From Chitinophagales bacterium (GTDB taxonomy: Bacteria; Bacteroidota; Bacteroidia; Chitinophagales; UBA2359): a DNA stretch of 64,000 bases. The stretch's first letter is position 1. Each line of letters opens with the position of its first letter. This document shows positions 18,277-27,524 of the stretch, piece after piece. A model generated the notes under the pieces. It was not told the DNA's origin and did no database searches. It worked only from the letters and a program-made list of their open reading frames with translations. The stretch is from assembly GCA_041392475.1 (NCBI GenBank), contig JAWKLZ010000003.1:1323501-1387500 (forward strand), in the 5' to 3' direction. A program made the translations under genes and the position numbers.

Positions 18277-18462
18277 TTAACAAATCTTCAAGCCAATTTT
18301 CATGATAGCAAAATGGAATATTGGTGAGCAGGGTTCAAAACTCCATTTAGTTTTTTTGTTGTAAGGAGTAAAAACACTCATGCCCCTTGATAATTCTTTC
18401 GGTTTTTTTGAAATCTTGCGTTTACGCTTAACTTCTCCTAACTTTGGTTCTGTTTTTTGCAT
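18277..18462 (-). CDS. Possible small basic protein, 61 aa
   Basis: A short open frame encodes a strongly basic N-terminus (KLGEVKRKRKISKKPKE) followed by an uncharged tail. There is no clear ribosome-binding site or homology that I recognise, and it lies in the gap upstream of the plug gene next to a repeat. It may be a real small gene or chance; I keep it at low confidence. Confidence 0.25.
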   Translation of the reverse strand: MQKTEPKLGEVKRKRKISKKPKELSRGMSVFTPYNKKTKWSFEPCSPIFHFAIMKIGLKIC

Positions 18463-18638
18463 CGCTCTTGAGTTTTGATTGTTTGCAATACTGATTTAAA
18501 ACTTTTGGGCTATTTTCAATAATGCACAGAATTGGTTAGAATCAGGTTTTTTTGACTACAAAATTGAGGTGTAACCATGTTTTTGCAATAATTCACCCAT
18601 TTTTTATAGTTTTAATCGAAAAATCACCCCTTATCACC

Positions 18639-20009
18639 ATGTCCTTACTATTAAAACCCTATTGTATAATCCTTGCTCACCTCATTTTTAGCTGCAAAAA
18701 CATCTGTTTTGTAAGTTTTTTATTGTGTTATTTGTCCATGTATGCTCAAATACCTGCCGATTCCATCCAAATAGATTATTACTATCCAAATAAACTTCAA
18801 TATGAGGATGCTGTTTACAAAGAAAATATTCGCACGGTTTTATTTCATGTAAAAAACCAACAGCTTACACCTGCAATTATTCCGCTATCAGGCGAACTTC
18901 AATTGGAATTGACCTTTGACGAATTGGGCGAGGAGGTGAATTATTATAGTTATCAATTGGTGCTTTGCGATGCCGATTGGACACCTTCGAGTTTGGATTC
19001 CTTTGACTATATCAATGGATTTATTGAGCAAGACATAACACGCTATCAGTTTTCACTTAATACCTTTCAGCCTTATACACAGTACCAATTGGAGATTCCG
19101 AACCGCAATATGCAAATTACCAAATCGGGTAATTATTTATTGAAGGTTTATCGAAGTGGTGATGAAGACGACTTGGTTTTGACGAGGCGGATGATTGTGT
19201 ATGAAAATTTTATGCGAATTGAAGGACGTTTTTCAAGTCCGACTTTGACTGCTGTATTGCGAACCCACCAAAGACTTGATTTTAGCTTGGTTCATAAGGG
19301 TTTGAATATTGTAAATCCAATGGCTGAACTCAATGTGGTGGTGCTTCAAAACGGACGGTGGGACAATGCTTTGAAGAATTTGAAGCCCACGTTTATGCAC
19401 GTTGACGAGTTGATTTACAATTTTGCGAACAGAAACCTATTTGAAGCAGGCAATGAGTTTCGGTACTTCGATTTTCGGAGCATTCGGTATCGTAGCGAAA
19501 GGGTAAAAAGATTGGAAGAAGACAAGGAAATGCGTGAAAAACACGTTTATTTGAAAGAAGACTACCCCCGCACTCCTGAAGGCATTCGTTTTAGAATCAA
19601 CTATACTGACTTCAATGGCAGATATGAGATTGGGATGCGAGATGGTTTGTTCAACTATTTGGATGCCGATTATGCTTTTGTGCATTTCACCTTGCCCTTT
19701 GATGAACCGTTGAGGAATGGTAATATATACTTGTTTGGAGGTTTTACGGATTGGCAAATCGCTCCTCGCTATCAGTTGAAATACGATTATGAACAAAAAG
19801 CATATCAAGCTTGTATTTATTTGAAGCAAGGTTTTTACAACTATCAATATGTGCTGCTGGAGGATGGAGATTTTGTACCAAAAGCGGAGCCATTTGAAGG
19901 AAATTATTACCGCACTGAAAATGATTATACCATCTTGGTGTATCACCGCAAATTTGGGGCAAGATATGACCGATTGATTGGAATAAAAACCTTAAATTCG
20001 AGAATCTAA
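18639..20009 (+). CDS. DUF5103 protein, T9SS plug-type
   Basis: The likely start is ATG 18639 (MSLLLKPYC), followed by a signal segment ending SMYAQ. The mature protein shows DUF5103 features: IRTVLFHVKNQQLTPAIIPL, ELQLELTFDEL, YQLVLCDADWTPSSL, YINGFIEQDI, and later RFRINYTDFNGRYEI and LFGGFTDWQIAP. Proteins of this family have been described as the periplasmic plug of the SprA translocon in T9SS. With porX and the sorting-tail peptidase in this window it supports a working T9SS. Length 456 residues, typical of the family. Confidence 0.78.
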   Translation: MSLLLKPYCIILAHLIFSCKNICFVSFLLCYLSMYAQIPADSIQIDYYYPNKLQYEDAVYKENIRTVLFHVKNQQLTPAIIPLSGELQLELTFDELGEEVNYYSYQLVLCDADWTPSSLDSFDYINGFIEQDITRYQFSLNTFQPYTQYQLEIPNRNMQITKSGNYLLKVYRSGDEDDLVLTRRMIVYENFMRIEGRFSSPTLTAVLRTHQRLDFSLVHKGLNIVNPMAELNVVVLQNGRWDNALKNLKPTFMHVDELIYNFANRNLFEAGNEFRYFDFRSIRYRSERVKRLEEDKEMREKHVYLKEDYPRTPEGIRFRINYTDFNGRYEIGMRDGLFNYLDADYAFVHFTLPFDEPLRNGNIYLFGGFTDWQIAPRYQLKYDYEQKAYQACIYLKQGFYNYQYVLLEDGDFVPKAEPFEGNYYRTENDYTILVYHRKFGARYDRLIGIKTLNSRI

Positions 20010-20010
20010 T

Positions 20011-20170
20011 TCTTTTAGACTTTGGACGAGGAAACAAAGATGTAAGAAGCAGGAATTTAATTTATTGATAACAAATTATTTGTGTTGAATTGCATTGGTG
20101 AACTAAATTTTTGATTATCAAATTTTTATAAGTTGTTTCCTATTTCTTTTATCCAAAGTCCAAAATTCTT
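20011..20170. repeat. Inverted repeat family B, copy 2
   Basis: TCTTTTAGACTTTGGACGAGG (from about 20011) faces TTCTTTTATCCAAAGTCCAAAA ending near 20170. The interior TTGATAACAAA...TTGAATTGCATTGG resembles the copy at 18111. It lies between the plug gene and algH and could serve as a terminator structure for the former. Confidence 0.5.
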
Positions 20171-20195
20171 TAACTTAGTAAAAAATTGCAATAGA

Positions 20196-20762
20196 GTGTT
20201 ATCGAATACAAAGCCTAAAACAGGGAGTTTTATACTGGCCGAGCCTTTTATGAACTGTCCCGAATTTGATAGAACCGTTGTGCTATTATGTGAACACGAC
20301 GAAGTAAAGGGTACTTTTGGTTTGGTGGTCAATCGAAAACTAAAAGAAACATTATCGGATGTAGTCCCTGATATAGACGCATTTGATGCACCGCTGTATT
20401 ATGGTGGCCCTGTTGGTGAAAATACGCTGTATTATTTACACGATTACAGCGAGTTGATTGAAGGTAGCACAAAAATAGCGGAAGGTATTTATATGGGCGG
20501 TGATTTTGAACAAATCAAATCCCTTATCAATACCCGCCAAATTGATCCTCGTTTTATTCGTTTTTATATAGGATATTCAGGTTGGGAAGGAGGACAATTG
20601 AAGGAAGAAATGGGAACTAATTCATGGATTGTTGTACCCAGTCAATCAAAATATATTTTTGGTGCTGATTCGACAAACCTTTGGAGAGAAATACTTCGAG
20701 ATACCAATGACGATCATTTTCGCATTATTTCTCATTTTCCAGAATCGCCCTCTTTGAATTGA
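20196..20762 (+). CDS. YqgE/AlgH family protein (DUF179)
   Basis: I prefer the GTG at 20196 (VLSNTKPKTGSFILAEP) because the open frame upstream runs through repeat family B; this gives 188 residues, the usual size. Conserved features are GSFILAEPFMNCPEFDRTVVLLCEHD, GLVVNR, YYGGPVGENTLYYLH and the C-terminal YSGWEGGQLKEEM. The function of this widespread family is unsettled despite the AlgH name. The next gene, a histidine kinase, starts 10 bp downstream. Confidence 0.82.
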   Translation: MLSNTKPKTGSFILAEPFMNCPEFDRTVVLLCEHDEVKGTFGLVVNRKLKETLSDVVPDIDAFDAPLYYGGPVGENTLYYLHDYSELIEGSTKIAEGIYMGGDFEQIKSLINTRQIDPRFIRFYIGYSGWEGGQLKEEMGTNSWIVVPSQSKYIFGADSTNLWREILRDTNDDHFRIISHFPESPSLN

Positions 20763-20772
20763 TTTTTCAAGC

Positions 20773-21768
20773 ATGACAATGACAAACAATCACCACTTTT
20801 TAGATAATCTGATAGATACAGTTCCTTTGGGAATCATAGTGCTAAGTGAGACTGGAGAGGTATTAAAAACAAATCAGCAAGCAATAGAAATAATAGGGAT
20901 TTCTATTGAGGAAAAAGAACCAAAAGAAAAACGACTTTCAGATTTAATGGACTCTATGCCTGAGTGGAGTGAATATTTGCAAATGGTGATTAAAAAACGG
21001 TTACAACCCTTCAATTTTGTAACCTCATCTTTTGAAAATAAAACACTAAAGCTTCAAAGTCAATGGATTTCAGATACCTTTATCATATTTGTTGAAGATA
21101 TTACCAAAATCAACAGCATCGAAAAACAGGCCTTACACGCTACCCTGGAAGGTCAAGAACAGGAACGGCGGCGAATTGCACAAGAAATACACGATGGATT
21201 GGGACCACTTTTTTCATCACTGACCATGCACATCGAATCTTTGGAGGCCATCATTGAAGAAAAAACACCCGAGTTTATTTTTGAGTGTTCTATTCTTCGA
21301 GAACTATCCAAAACCATTGCACAAGATATTCGGGCTATTTCACATGATTTGATGCCTTCAGCAGTTGAAGATTTTGGAGTAGCAACAGCTTTAGAAAACT
21401 TATGCGATAGTACAAACGAAGTGGCGAAAGCTGAAATAAGTTTTTATGGAACGAATGTAGAACAGCGTTTGGACAAAAACATTGAATTAGGTTTGTACCG
21501 AATCGGGCAGGAATTACTCAACAATGCACTGAAATATTCTAAGGCAGAAAATATTGTTATTCAATTGATAAGACATCCAAATAGCATTGTACTGATGGTA
21601 GAGGATGATGGCATAGGTTTTGATAATCAACTAATGAAAGATAAGAAAAAAGGTATTGGTTGGCGCAATATCAATACCCGTACTAAATCTTTAGGAGGTT
21701 TATTTACGATTGATAGTCGAGTTGGAGAAGGAGTATTGGGAACAGTCGAAATTCCATTAAAAAACTAA
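20773..21768 (+). CDS. NarL-type sensor histidine kinase with PAS domain
   Basis: This 331-residue cytoplasmic protein has a PAS-like domain (about 5-110, LIDTVPLGIIVLSETGEVLKTNQQAIEI), a HisKA_3 dimerisation domain with H140 (RRRIAQEIHDGLGPLFSS), and a HATPase domain (ELLNNALKYSKAENI, VEDDGIGF). The paired LuxR-type regulator lies 120 bp downstream and has its own promoter. The signal is unknown. Confidence 0.9.
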   Translation: MTMTNNHHFLDNLIDTVPLGIIVLSETGEVLKTNQQAIEIIGISIEEKEPKEKRLSDLMDSMPEWSEYLQMVIKKRLQPFNFVTSSFENKTLKLQSQWISDTFIIFVEDITKINSIEKQALHATLEGQEQERRRIAQEIHDGLGPLFSSLTMHIESLEAIIEEKTPEFIFECSILRELSKTIAQDIRAISHDLMPSAVEDFGVATALENLCDSTNEVAKAEISFYGTNVEQRLDKNIELGLYRIGQELLNNALKYSKAENIVIQLIRHPNSIVLMVEDDGIGFDNQLMKDKKKGIGWRNINTRTKSLGGLFTIDSRVGEGVLGTVEIPLKN

Positions 21769-21812
21769 AACTGCCAATTAAAAAAACATTAAATAATATT
21801 GTATATTATTTA

Positions 21813-21842
21813 TTTGCTTCTATTTTATTCCTTATACTTTTG
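21813..21842 (+). promoter_or_regulatory. Bacteroidota-type promoter for the LuxR-type regulator
   Basis: TTTG at 21813-21816 and TACTTTTG at 21835-21842 match the -33 TTTG and -7 TAnnTTTG elements known for primary sigma promoters of Bacteroidota, with an 18-base spacer. The downstream start codon is at 21890, so the response regulator can be expressed separately from its kinase. Confidence 0.55.
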
Positions 21843-21889
21843 TTACTTCTCTTTTCTGTCTGCGTCACAAGCTTCAAAAACACTCCCCA

Positions 21890-22531
21890 ATGATAAAAGT
21901 AATTGTAGCTGATGACCACAAAATGATCCGACATGGCATCATTTCCCTGCTGAAAGAAGAAACCGATATTTTGGTAATAGGTGAAGCGGACAACGGTAAA
22001 GAAGTAATTTTACTTCTACAAAAAAAAATGGCAGACATTGTGTTAATGGATATTGACATGGGCGACTACAATGGCATTGATGCAACCAAACAAATTACCA
22101 AATTATATCCTGATGTAAAAGTATTGATCGTATCAATGTATAGCGACTTGAGTTACATTACCAAAGCTTTTGAAGCAGGTGCAAAGGGGTATCTGCTTAA
22201 AAACGCAGGTAAAAACGAAATGCTCAAAGCCATTGACCTGCTGATGAGAGGTGAAACGTATTGTAGTACAGAAGTTTCTGCAAAATTAGTTGCCCATTTG
22301 CAAGGAAAAATTAGCAACAAAAAAAAGCAGGAAGGAATTCCGCTTACCCGCCGAGAAATGGAAGTTCTCAAACTCATTGCGGCTGAATATTCTAATCCCG
22401 AAATTGCTGAAGAATTGTTTATCAGTATCCGAACGGTTGATACGCACCGCCGCAATTTGCTGACCAAATTGGGCGCAAAAAATACGGCTGGTTTGGTCAA
22501 ATATGCTATCAAATATGGTTTGGTGGAATAA
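21890..22531 (+). CDS. NarL/FixJ-family response regulator
   Basis: The 213-residue protein has an N-terminal receiver domain (D8-D9, phosphoacceptor D54 in IVLMDIDMG, K104 in YLLKNAG). A C-terminal LuxR-type HTH (about 147-210) contains LTRREMEVLKLIAAEYSNPEIAEELFISIRTVDTH. It should be phosphorylated by the kinase encoded just upstream and bind DNA as a dimer. It may be co-transcribed with kptA, 17 bp downstream, which is probably incidental. Confidence 0.92.
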   Translation: MIKVIVADDHKMIRHGIISLLKEETDILVIGEADNGKEVILLLQKKMADIVLMDIDMGDYNGIDATKQITKLYPDVKVLIVSMYSDLSYITKAFEAGAKGYLLKNAGKNEMLKAIDLLMRGETYCSTEVSAKLVAHLQGKISNKKKQEGIPLTRREMEVLKLIAAEYSNPEIAEELFISIRTVDTHRRNLLTKLGAKNTAGLVKYAIKYGLVE

Positions 22532-22548
22532 AAAAACATAAAAAAATA

Positions 22549-23094
22549 ATGAATTACACAAAACTAAGTAAAACACTCTCCAAAATATTGCGTCATCGCC
22601 CTGAGCAATTTGGCATTATCCTCGACCCAGAAGGTTGGACATCTTTGGAGTTGCTTCTCAACAAATTGAGGCAACAAAAAACATGGGAAAACCTGACCCA
22701 ACAAGATATTTTGGATATGATGGCGGCGGCAGATAAGCAACGCTATGAGGTGAAAGACGGCAAAATAAGAGCATTTTATGGTCATTCCATCACTCAAAAA
22801 ATCACCAAAACGACCAACGAACCGCCTGAAATACTCTATCACGGCACACCGAGAACAACAGTGCCATTGATTGAAAAAAGTGGGCTTCTACCCATGAATC
22901 GCCAATATGTGCATCTTTCGGCTGACATTCAAACGGCTATGATTGTTGGTGAAAGGCGGGATAGTAAGCCTACTATATTGGAAGTCAAAGCATTGGAAGC
23001 ACATCAAAGTGGCATTGACTTCTACCTCGAAAACAATGGAATATGGTTGGCAGAACCGATTCCGCCTCGGTTTATCGTTTTTCCTACAACATAG
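22549..23094 (+). CDS. kptA: RNA 2'-phosphotransferase (KptA/Tpt1)
   Basis: The 181-residue protein begins LSKTLSKILRHRPEQFGIILDPEGWTS, the Tpt1/KptA winged-helix domain. It then has the ADP-ribosyltransferase-like part with LYHGTPRTTVPLIEKSGLLPM, YVHLSADIQTA and VGERR. The family removes internal 2'-phosphates from RNA using NAD+. In bacteria without tRNA splicing its natural substrate is unclear. Length and motifs are intact. Confidence 0.9.
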   Translation: MNYTKLSKTLSKILRHRPEQFGIILDPEGWTSLELLLNKLRQQKTWENLTQQDILDMMAAADKQRYEVKDGKIRAFYGHSITQKITKTTNEPPEILYHGTPRTTVPLIEKSGLLPMNRQYVHLSADIQTAMIVGERRDSKPTILEVKALEAHQSGIDFYLENNGIWLAEPIPPRFIVFPTT

Positions 23095-23329
23095 TTTTTT
23101 GGCACAAATGAAAACACCTATCTATCCCAAAACCTTCTTATTCCCCAAAAACGGCTGATGGTATTGCCGTTTGCATCACTGTTTTTCTTTCTTTAATCGT
23201 CATATCCAATATCTCTTAAATAAAATTTATTCAATTATTTAATAAATCCTCCGTTGATTCTAATTATTATTACTATTTTATCGTAACTTGTTCTCAATAT
23301 TCATTTCATCAAATACAAACCTCATTACG

Positions 23330-24307
23330 ATGCACATACATTGGCAATATGTACTCAAAAAAATAGAAGAGCAGTACGAAATCAAAAACCCTTCGGAGTG
23401 GAATGACAACAATAAGGCTGCTCTTAAGAAATTGAAGGATGATATAGAAGGTAGTGTTAGAAATGCAATTCTTCAAAATACCGACATTGCTAAAAAATTC
23501 ATCAAGGACAAAAGAACTAATTTTTTCACCTTACCTCTTGAAAAAAAACAAGCATGTCTGGAAAAATTAATTTCAGAAGGAAATGTAATCAACTTTAGGC
23601 TTGATGAAAGAATTTTGATGAGTAAATTCGAAGAACGGAAATACCCTTCACAAGAACGAATTAGAAATTGCTTCTCTATCTTTATTTTCAATAAGTTGTT
23701 TCGTCAGTTTTGCCAGTCTAATTTACAGCCAATTGATACAATGACTAATAAAGTTGAAGTAGAAAGCAACCGAATCAATCAGTTCAACAATACCTACTGG
23801 TGGGTTTTTTATCATCACTATGAAGAAACATCTCGAACTGGAAAACTGGGTAAAGCCATTTTAAATATTTCAGATAAAAATACTGTATTTCTTCAAAATG
23901 TAGAAACTGATACCTCAACACATTATGAAGGAAAAATCGAATTAGAAGAAAGTAATCAACATTTGTATCTTGATTTAAGATCCATTGAAGGAAGAGGGAA
24001 ACATTTAAGGATTACTGTTTTTAAGGGAATAGGAAAGGTTTACCCAATCATGATTGGAGTCTATACCAATATTTATTCAAATAACTCAATGGCAGCAGGA
24101 AGCATTGTACTGGAGCAAATTAAAAATCATTTTGAAGAGGTTTTTGAAGCCAACAGTTTTTCTTTTAAAGAAGCACAGTCAAACGGTGTGTCGCCTACAA
24201 TTGTTCAATTCCTTAAAGAACGAGGTCAAAATTACCTCAAGGCTCCTAATAGTATTTTGACCATTGACAAGCTAAAGGAATGGTTGGAATTGCAGCAAAA
24301 GCGGTAA
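23330..24307 (+). CDS. Hypothetical protein, 325 aa
   Basis: I choose ATG 23330 (MHIHWQYVLKKIEEQYEI) because the 14 codons upstream look non-coding. The protein is soluble. A helical charged N-terminal half (about 1-130) is followed by an antiparallel-beta section (NQFNNTYWWVFYHHYEE..., AILNISDKNTVFLQNVET). I recognise no domain. It stands alone with 200-bp flanks that hold no other gene. Confidence 0.6.
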   Translation: MHIHWQYVLKKIEEQYEIKNPSEWNDNNKAALKKLKDDIEGSVRNAILQNTDIAKKFIKDKRTNFFTLPLEKKQACLEKLISEGNVINFRLDERILMSKFEERKYPSQERIRNCFSIFIFNKLFRQFCQSNLQPIDTMTNKVEVESNRINQFNNTYWWVFYHHYEETSRTGKLGKAILNISDKNTVFLQNVETDTSTHYEGKIELEESNQHLYLDLRSIEGRGKHLRITVFKGIGKVYPIMIGVYTNIYSNNSMAAGSIVLEQIKNHFEEVFEANSFSFKEAQSNGVSPTIVQFLKERGQNYLKAPNSILTIDKLKEWLELQQKR

Positions 24308-24458
24308 GTGCTCTCCGCAATTTCTCTGCAAATAGCTTACATTTTATACACTTCAATTTGCTTGTTTATTGCTTTTGATTTGCTCGTTCTGAATCTTGCT
24401 TGTGGATTAAATTTGCAGGGCAACTGATGTTGGTTGTGTTTGTAAAATTAGCCTACCC

Positions 24459-26408
24459 ATGAAACAAGGAAATAAAATCTATTTTTTAATTATTCTAGCT
24501 TCGTTTACCTCAATAAATATGTATGCCCAGACAAATTTTTCACTAAATTCTGGTACATCGCATTTGTACTGGGCATTTGGCTCTAGCTCTAGCTGGACAA
24601 ATCGTTATGACACTTATAACGGTACATCAAAGGAATGGAAAGTTGCCGTAGGAAGTTCAGCTCATACTGGAGCAGATCAATATGCAGATGACTGGAACTG
24701 GGGCAGTGGAAATGCTGATGAAGGTCAAGATTTATACGCTTGCGGCTCGGGTACTGTTATTTATGTGAACAACACTTTGGGAACTGCATCTTCTTGTGGA
24801 AATTCTTATGGTCGTCAAGTAATCATTCGATTTACAGGTACTAATTTCGCAGTAAGATACGCACATCTTCAAAGTGTAGCACCTGGTATTGTAAAAAATG
24901 GAACTGTTTCAGCAGGTCAATTGATAGGTTATTTAGGAAAAACGGGACTAACAGGAACAGGAACTTGTACTTCTCACTTACACATAGTTTTATACAAAAA
25001 CATTACAAATGGTTCTACAGCTTTAGCTAGTCTCGAATTAGGACAAAAACCAACTGCAAGTTGTGCCGCTGCATTTTTCTTAGATGCAGCTAACCAGTCC
25101 GACCTTAGCGTCCAATCCCCATCCGCAAGTCCAACAAGTATAGCCAAAGGCTCGACACTAACAGCCTCTTGTACAATCAAAAACAATGGAACAGGCGCAA
25201 CAGGCCAAACCACTACATTGACTTACTACTTGTCTTCCAACTCTACTTACAGTTCAGACGATGTTGAGTTGGGAACAGATGACGTTTCTTCCTTGAATGC
25301 TGGGGCAACAAGCAGCAAAAGCAAAACCCTTACCATACCGAGCAGTGCCACCACGGGTACAAAATACATTATTTTCAGAGCAGATGCCACCAATGCTGTT
25401 ACCGAAAGCAATGAAAGCAACAATATCGGTTACAAGCAGATTACGATAACCAATCCAACTATTACAGTTTCTCCTACTTCATTAAGTTTCACCAGTTCAG
25501 CAAGTAACAAGACTTCAACAGTATCAGGAGTATCCACTTATTCCGTTTCAGATAATCAATCATGGATCAATGCAACCAAAAGCGGTTCTACGGTAACAGT
25601 TGCTGTTTTAGCCAATACAAGTTCTTCATCAAGAACAGGTACAGTCACCGTATCTGCAACAGGGGCTGCTAATAAAACTATTAGTGTCACGCAGAGTGGT
25701 GCAACCACCTCTACTCCCTCCAACGACAACCCCTGCAATGCCATCACTTTACCCATTGTCAGTTCCTGGTCTTATACCACAGGCACAAACGTCAACGCCA
25801 CCAACACCACCAATCCTGGGCCTACATCTTCTTGTCCTTTCTACGGCAAGGATGTATGGTATAAATTTACAGCTACTTTTTCGACTATGACTATCCAGAT
25901 GAACCAAACAGGTACAGCTACGGATATGATGATGGCTTTGTATAGTGGCAATTGTTCTTCTTTAGTAGGTTTGGAGTGTGACGATGATGATGGACCTGGC
26001 GATATGCCTAAGATTGTACGCTCAGGCTTGACAGTAGGTGCGACTTACCATATTCGAGTTTGGGGATACAGTGGACAAACAGGCACTTATGGCATAGCAG
26101 TAAGAGCTGGATCTTATATCGCTAATGATGGCGGTGGTGGAGAAATTAGTCATTTGAAAACAAGCATAGAATCAACCAGCGATTCCAAAGTCTATCCAAA
26201 CCCAACAACGGGATTGTTGACCATAGACCAGTTGGAAATTGGAGGAACAATAGATGTTTTCAATCTTTCTGGACAGCTACAACAATCCATTCCTATTGAT
26301 AAATCTTCCATGACAGTAGATTTGGAAGAACTTCCTAAAGGGACTTATTTGGTAAAATACACTAAAGGACAGGTTATTGAAACCAAAAAAGTAGAGTTGG
26401 TGAAATAA
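24459..26408 (+). CDS. Secreted M23 metallopeptidase with T9SS sorting tail
   Basis: The signal peptide ends MYAQ. The M23 (LytM/lasA-like) peptidase domain (about 25-200) has zinc ligands H69-x3-D73 (HTGAD) and H173-L-H175. Then come a CARDB adhesion-like domain (about 210-325, DLSVQSPSASPTSIAKGSTL), a BACON-like domain (about 333-415, ISVTQSG end) and a pre-peptidase C-terminal-like domain (about 420-550). Last is a type A T9SS sorting tail (about 575-649, VYPNPTTGLLTI...GTYLVKY). It likely cleaves cell-wall peptides outside the cell. A terminator follows. Confidence 0.88.
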   Translation: MKQGNKIYFLIILASFTSINMYAQTNFSLNSGTSHLYWAFGSSSSWTNRYDTYNGTSKEWKVAVGSSAHTGADQYADDWNWGSGNADEGQDLYACGSGTVIYVNNTLGTASSCGNSYGRQVIIRFTGTNFAVRYAHLQSVAPGIVKNGTVSAGQLIGYLGKTGLTGTGTCTSHLHIVLYKNITNGSTALASLELGQKPTASCAAAFFLDAANQSDLSVQSPSASPTSIAKGSTLTASCTIKNNGTGATGQTTTLTYYLSSNSTYSSDDVELGTDDVSSLNAGATSSKSKTLTIPSSATTGTKYIIFRADATNAVTESNESNNIGYKQITITNPTITVSPTSLSFTSSASNKTSTVSGVSTYSVSDNQSWINATKSGSTVTVAVLANTSSSSRTGTVTVSATGAANKTISVTQSGATTSTPSNDNPCNAITLPIVSSWSYTTGTNVNATNTTNPGPTSSCPFYGKDVWYKFTATFSTMTIQMNQTGTATDMMMALYSGNCSSLVGLECDDDDGPGDMPKIVRSGLTVGATYHIRVWGYSGQTGTYGIAVRAGSYIANDGGGGEISHLKTSIESTSDSKVYPNPTTGLLTIDQLEIGGTIDVFNLSGQLQQSIPIDKSSMTVDLEELPKGTYLVKYTKGQVIETKKVELVK

Positions 26409-26431
26409 GTTTCAACTTCACTACTAAAAAC

Positions 26432-26470
26432 AAAAGCGACTTATTTGATTACCAATTAAGTCGCTTTTTT
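26432..26470 (+). terminator. Rho-independent terminator after the M23 peptidase gene
   Basis: AAAAGCGACTTA / TAAGTCGCTTTT forms a perfect 12-bp stem with a 13-base loop, followed by further T. It lies 23 bp after the stop codon. Confidence 0.85.
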
Positions 26471-26580
26471 GTTTTCACCTATAGGACAGGCGATATTTGA
26501 AGTTTGATTTGTCCAATAGTGAGATTGCTTTTTAAACCAATTCGCAGTTGTTGAAGTTAAAGTAAGGCGAAAGTTGAATA

Positions 26581-26660
26581 AGCCTTTTGAAGTTTATTCT
26601 AAAAGATATGGCATGTTAGAAAATCAATATGCTCTCAAAAGAAAACTTCAAAAATCTTTC
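26581..26660. repeat. Inverted repeat family A, copy 3
   Basis: AGCCTTTTGAAGTTTATTCT at 26581 faces AAAAGAAAACTTCAAAAATC near 26660. The arms match the GACTT..GAAGTTT family at 2703 and 10530. It lies 36 bp upstream of the gene at 26696. Confidence 0.45.
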
Positions 26661-26695
26661 ATCAAGAACACATTAAACAACAAATCTCAAACACC

Positions 26696-27160
26696 ATGAA
26701 TTTCTTCAAATCCATATTTCTCCTTTGTTTTACCCTCTTCCTACTGACAGGTTTACAGTTCTCTATCACCGCTCAAAGCGATTTGCCGTGGGAAATAATG
26801 CTTGATGCCAAATTCAAATACACCTACGATGTCGAACAAGATATTTGGTACAACAAGCCTCAATTCAACGACAAAGTAAAAAAAATGGAAGGTAAGGAGG
26901 TTATCGTAGAAGGATTTATGGTGCCTGTGGATGTGACGGGTGATGTCTATGTTTTGTCTGCTTTTCCATACAGTGCTTGCTTTTTTTGTGGTGCTGCGGG
27001 CAAAGAATCGGTGATGGAAATTCGCATGAAAGATAGCAATCAACACTTCAAAATGGACCAAATGTTGACCTTCAAAGGTAAACTGGACTTGGTAGATGAT
27101 GTGTATGGATTGATGTACCTATTGGAAGATGCAGAAATTCAAGAAAATAGACACAAGTAG
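26696..27160 (+). CDS. DUF3299-like secreted protein
   Basis: The 154-residue product has a signal peptide (FTLFLLTGLQFSITAQ). The mature part has PQFNDKVKKMEGKEVIVEGFMVPVD followed by SAFPYSACFFCGAAGKESVMEI and MLTFKGKLDLVDDVYGLMYLLEDA. This is the arrangement of DUF3299-type proteins, an OB-like envelope domain with a CFFCG motif that could bind metal. Its role is unknown. Confidence 0.7.
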   Translation: MNFFKSIFLLCFTLFLLTGLQFSITAQSDLPWEIMLDAKFKYTYDVEQDIWYNKPQFNDKVKKMEGKEVIVEGFMVPVDVTGDVYVLSAFPYSACFFCGAAGKESVMEIRMKDSNQHFKMDQMLTFKGKLDLVDDVYGLMYLLEDAEIQENRHK

Positions 27161-27188
27161 ATTTTATTTTCTTTGTTCCTTTTGTGGT

Positions 27189-27505
27189 TCAAAATCCTAA
27201 ATCCTTTGCTTTTTGGTAAAACCAATCGCTCCAACCATTTGGTTGTCGGATTTGTATTTCTCCATTGAAATCGGCTAACTTTGGTGCAGATTTCGGCAAT
27301 TGTTCCCTAATTTTGAAGATTTGCCCCATCAACCAAGCATAATTTTGCAGTTGTTTTTTTACTATTTCTGCAATGTCTGTTCTGTTTTTCACTGTATGTT
27401 TATAGCTATCTAACAAGGTTATAAACATTTCATCCCACTCCAATTCATAATAACAACAAAGCAATATTTCTTTGATATTGAAGTACCAAGTATGATTAGT
27501 CCTTT
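27189..27505 (-). pseudogene. 3'-terminal fragment of a paralogue of the 28995-30443 gene
   Basis: The encoded 91 residues (YYELEWDEMFITLLDSYKHT...) match the last ~95 residues of the protein at 28995-30443 at roughly 80 percent identity by eye. DNA similarity continues leftward on the minus strand to about 27505 (TTGATATTGAAGTACCAAGTATG), then stops. There is no start for a functional product. The unrelated gene at 27525 lies between this fragment and the complete paralogue. Confidence 0.75.
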
Positions 27506-27524
27506 TGAATAAGTTAAAGTAGGT

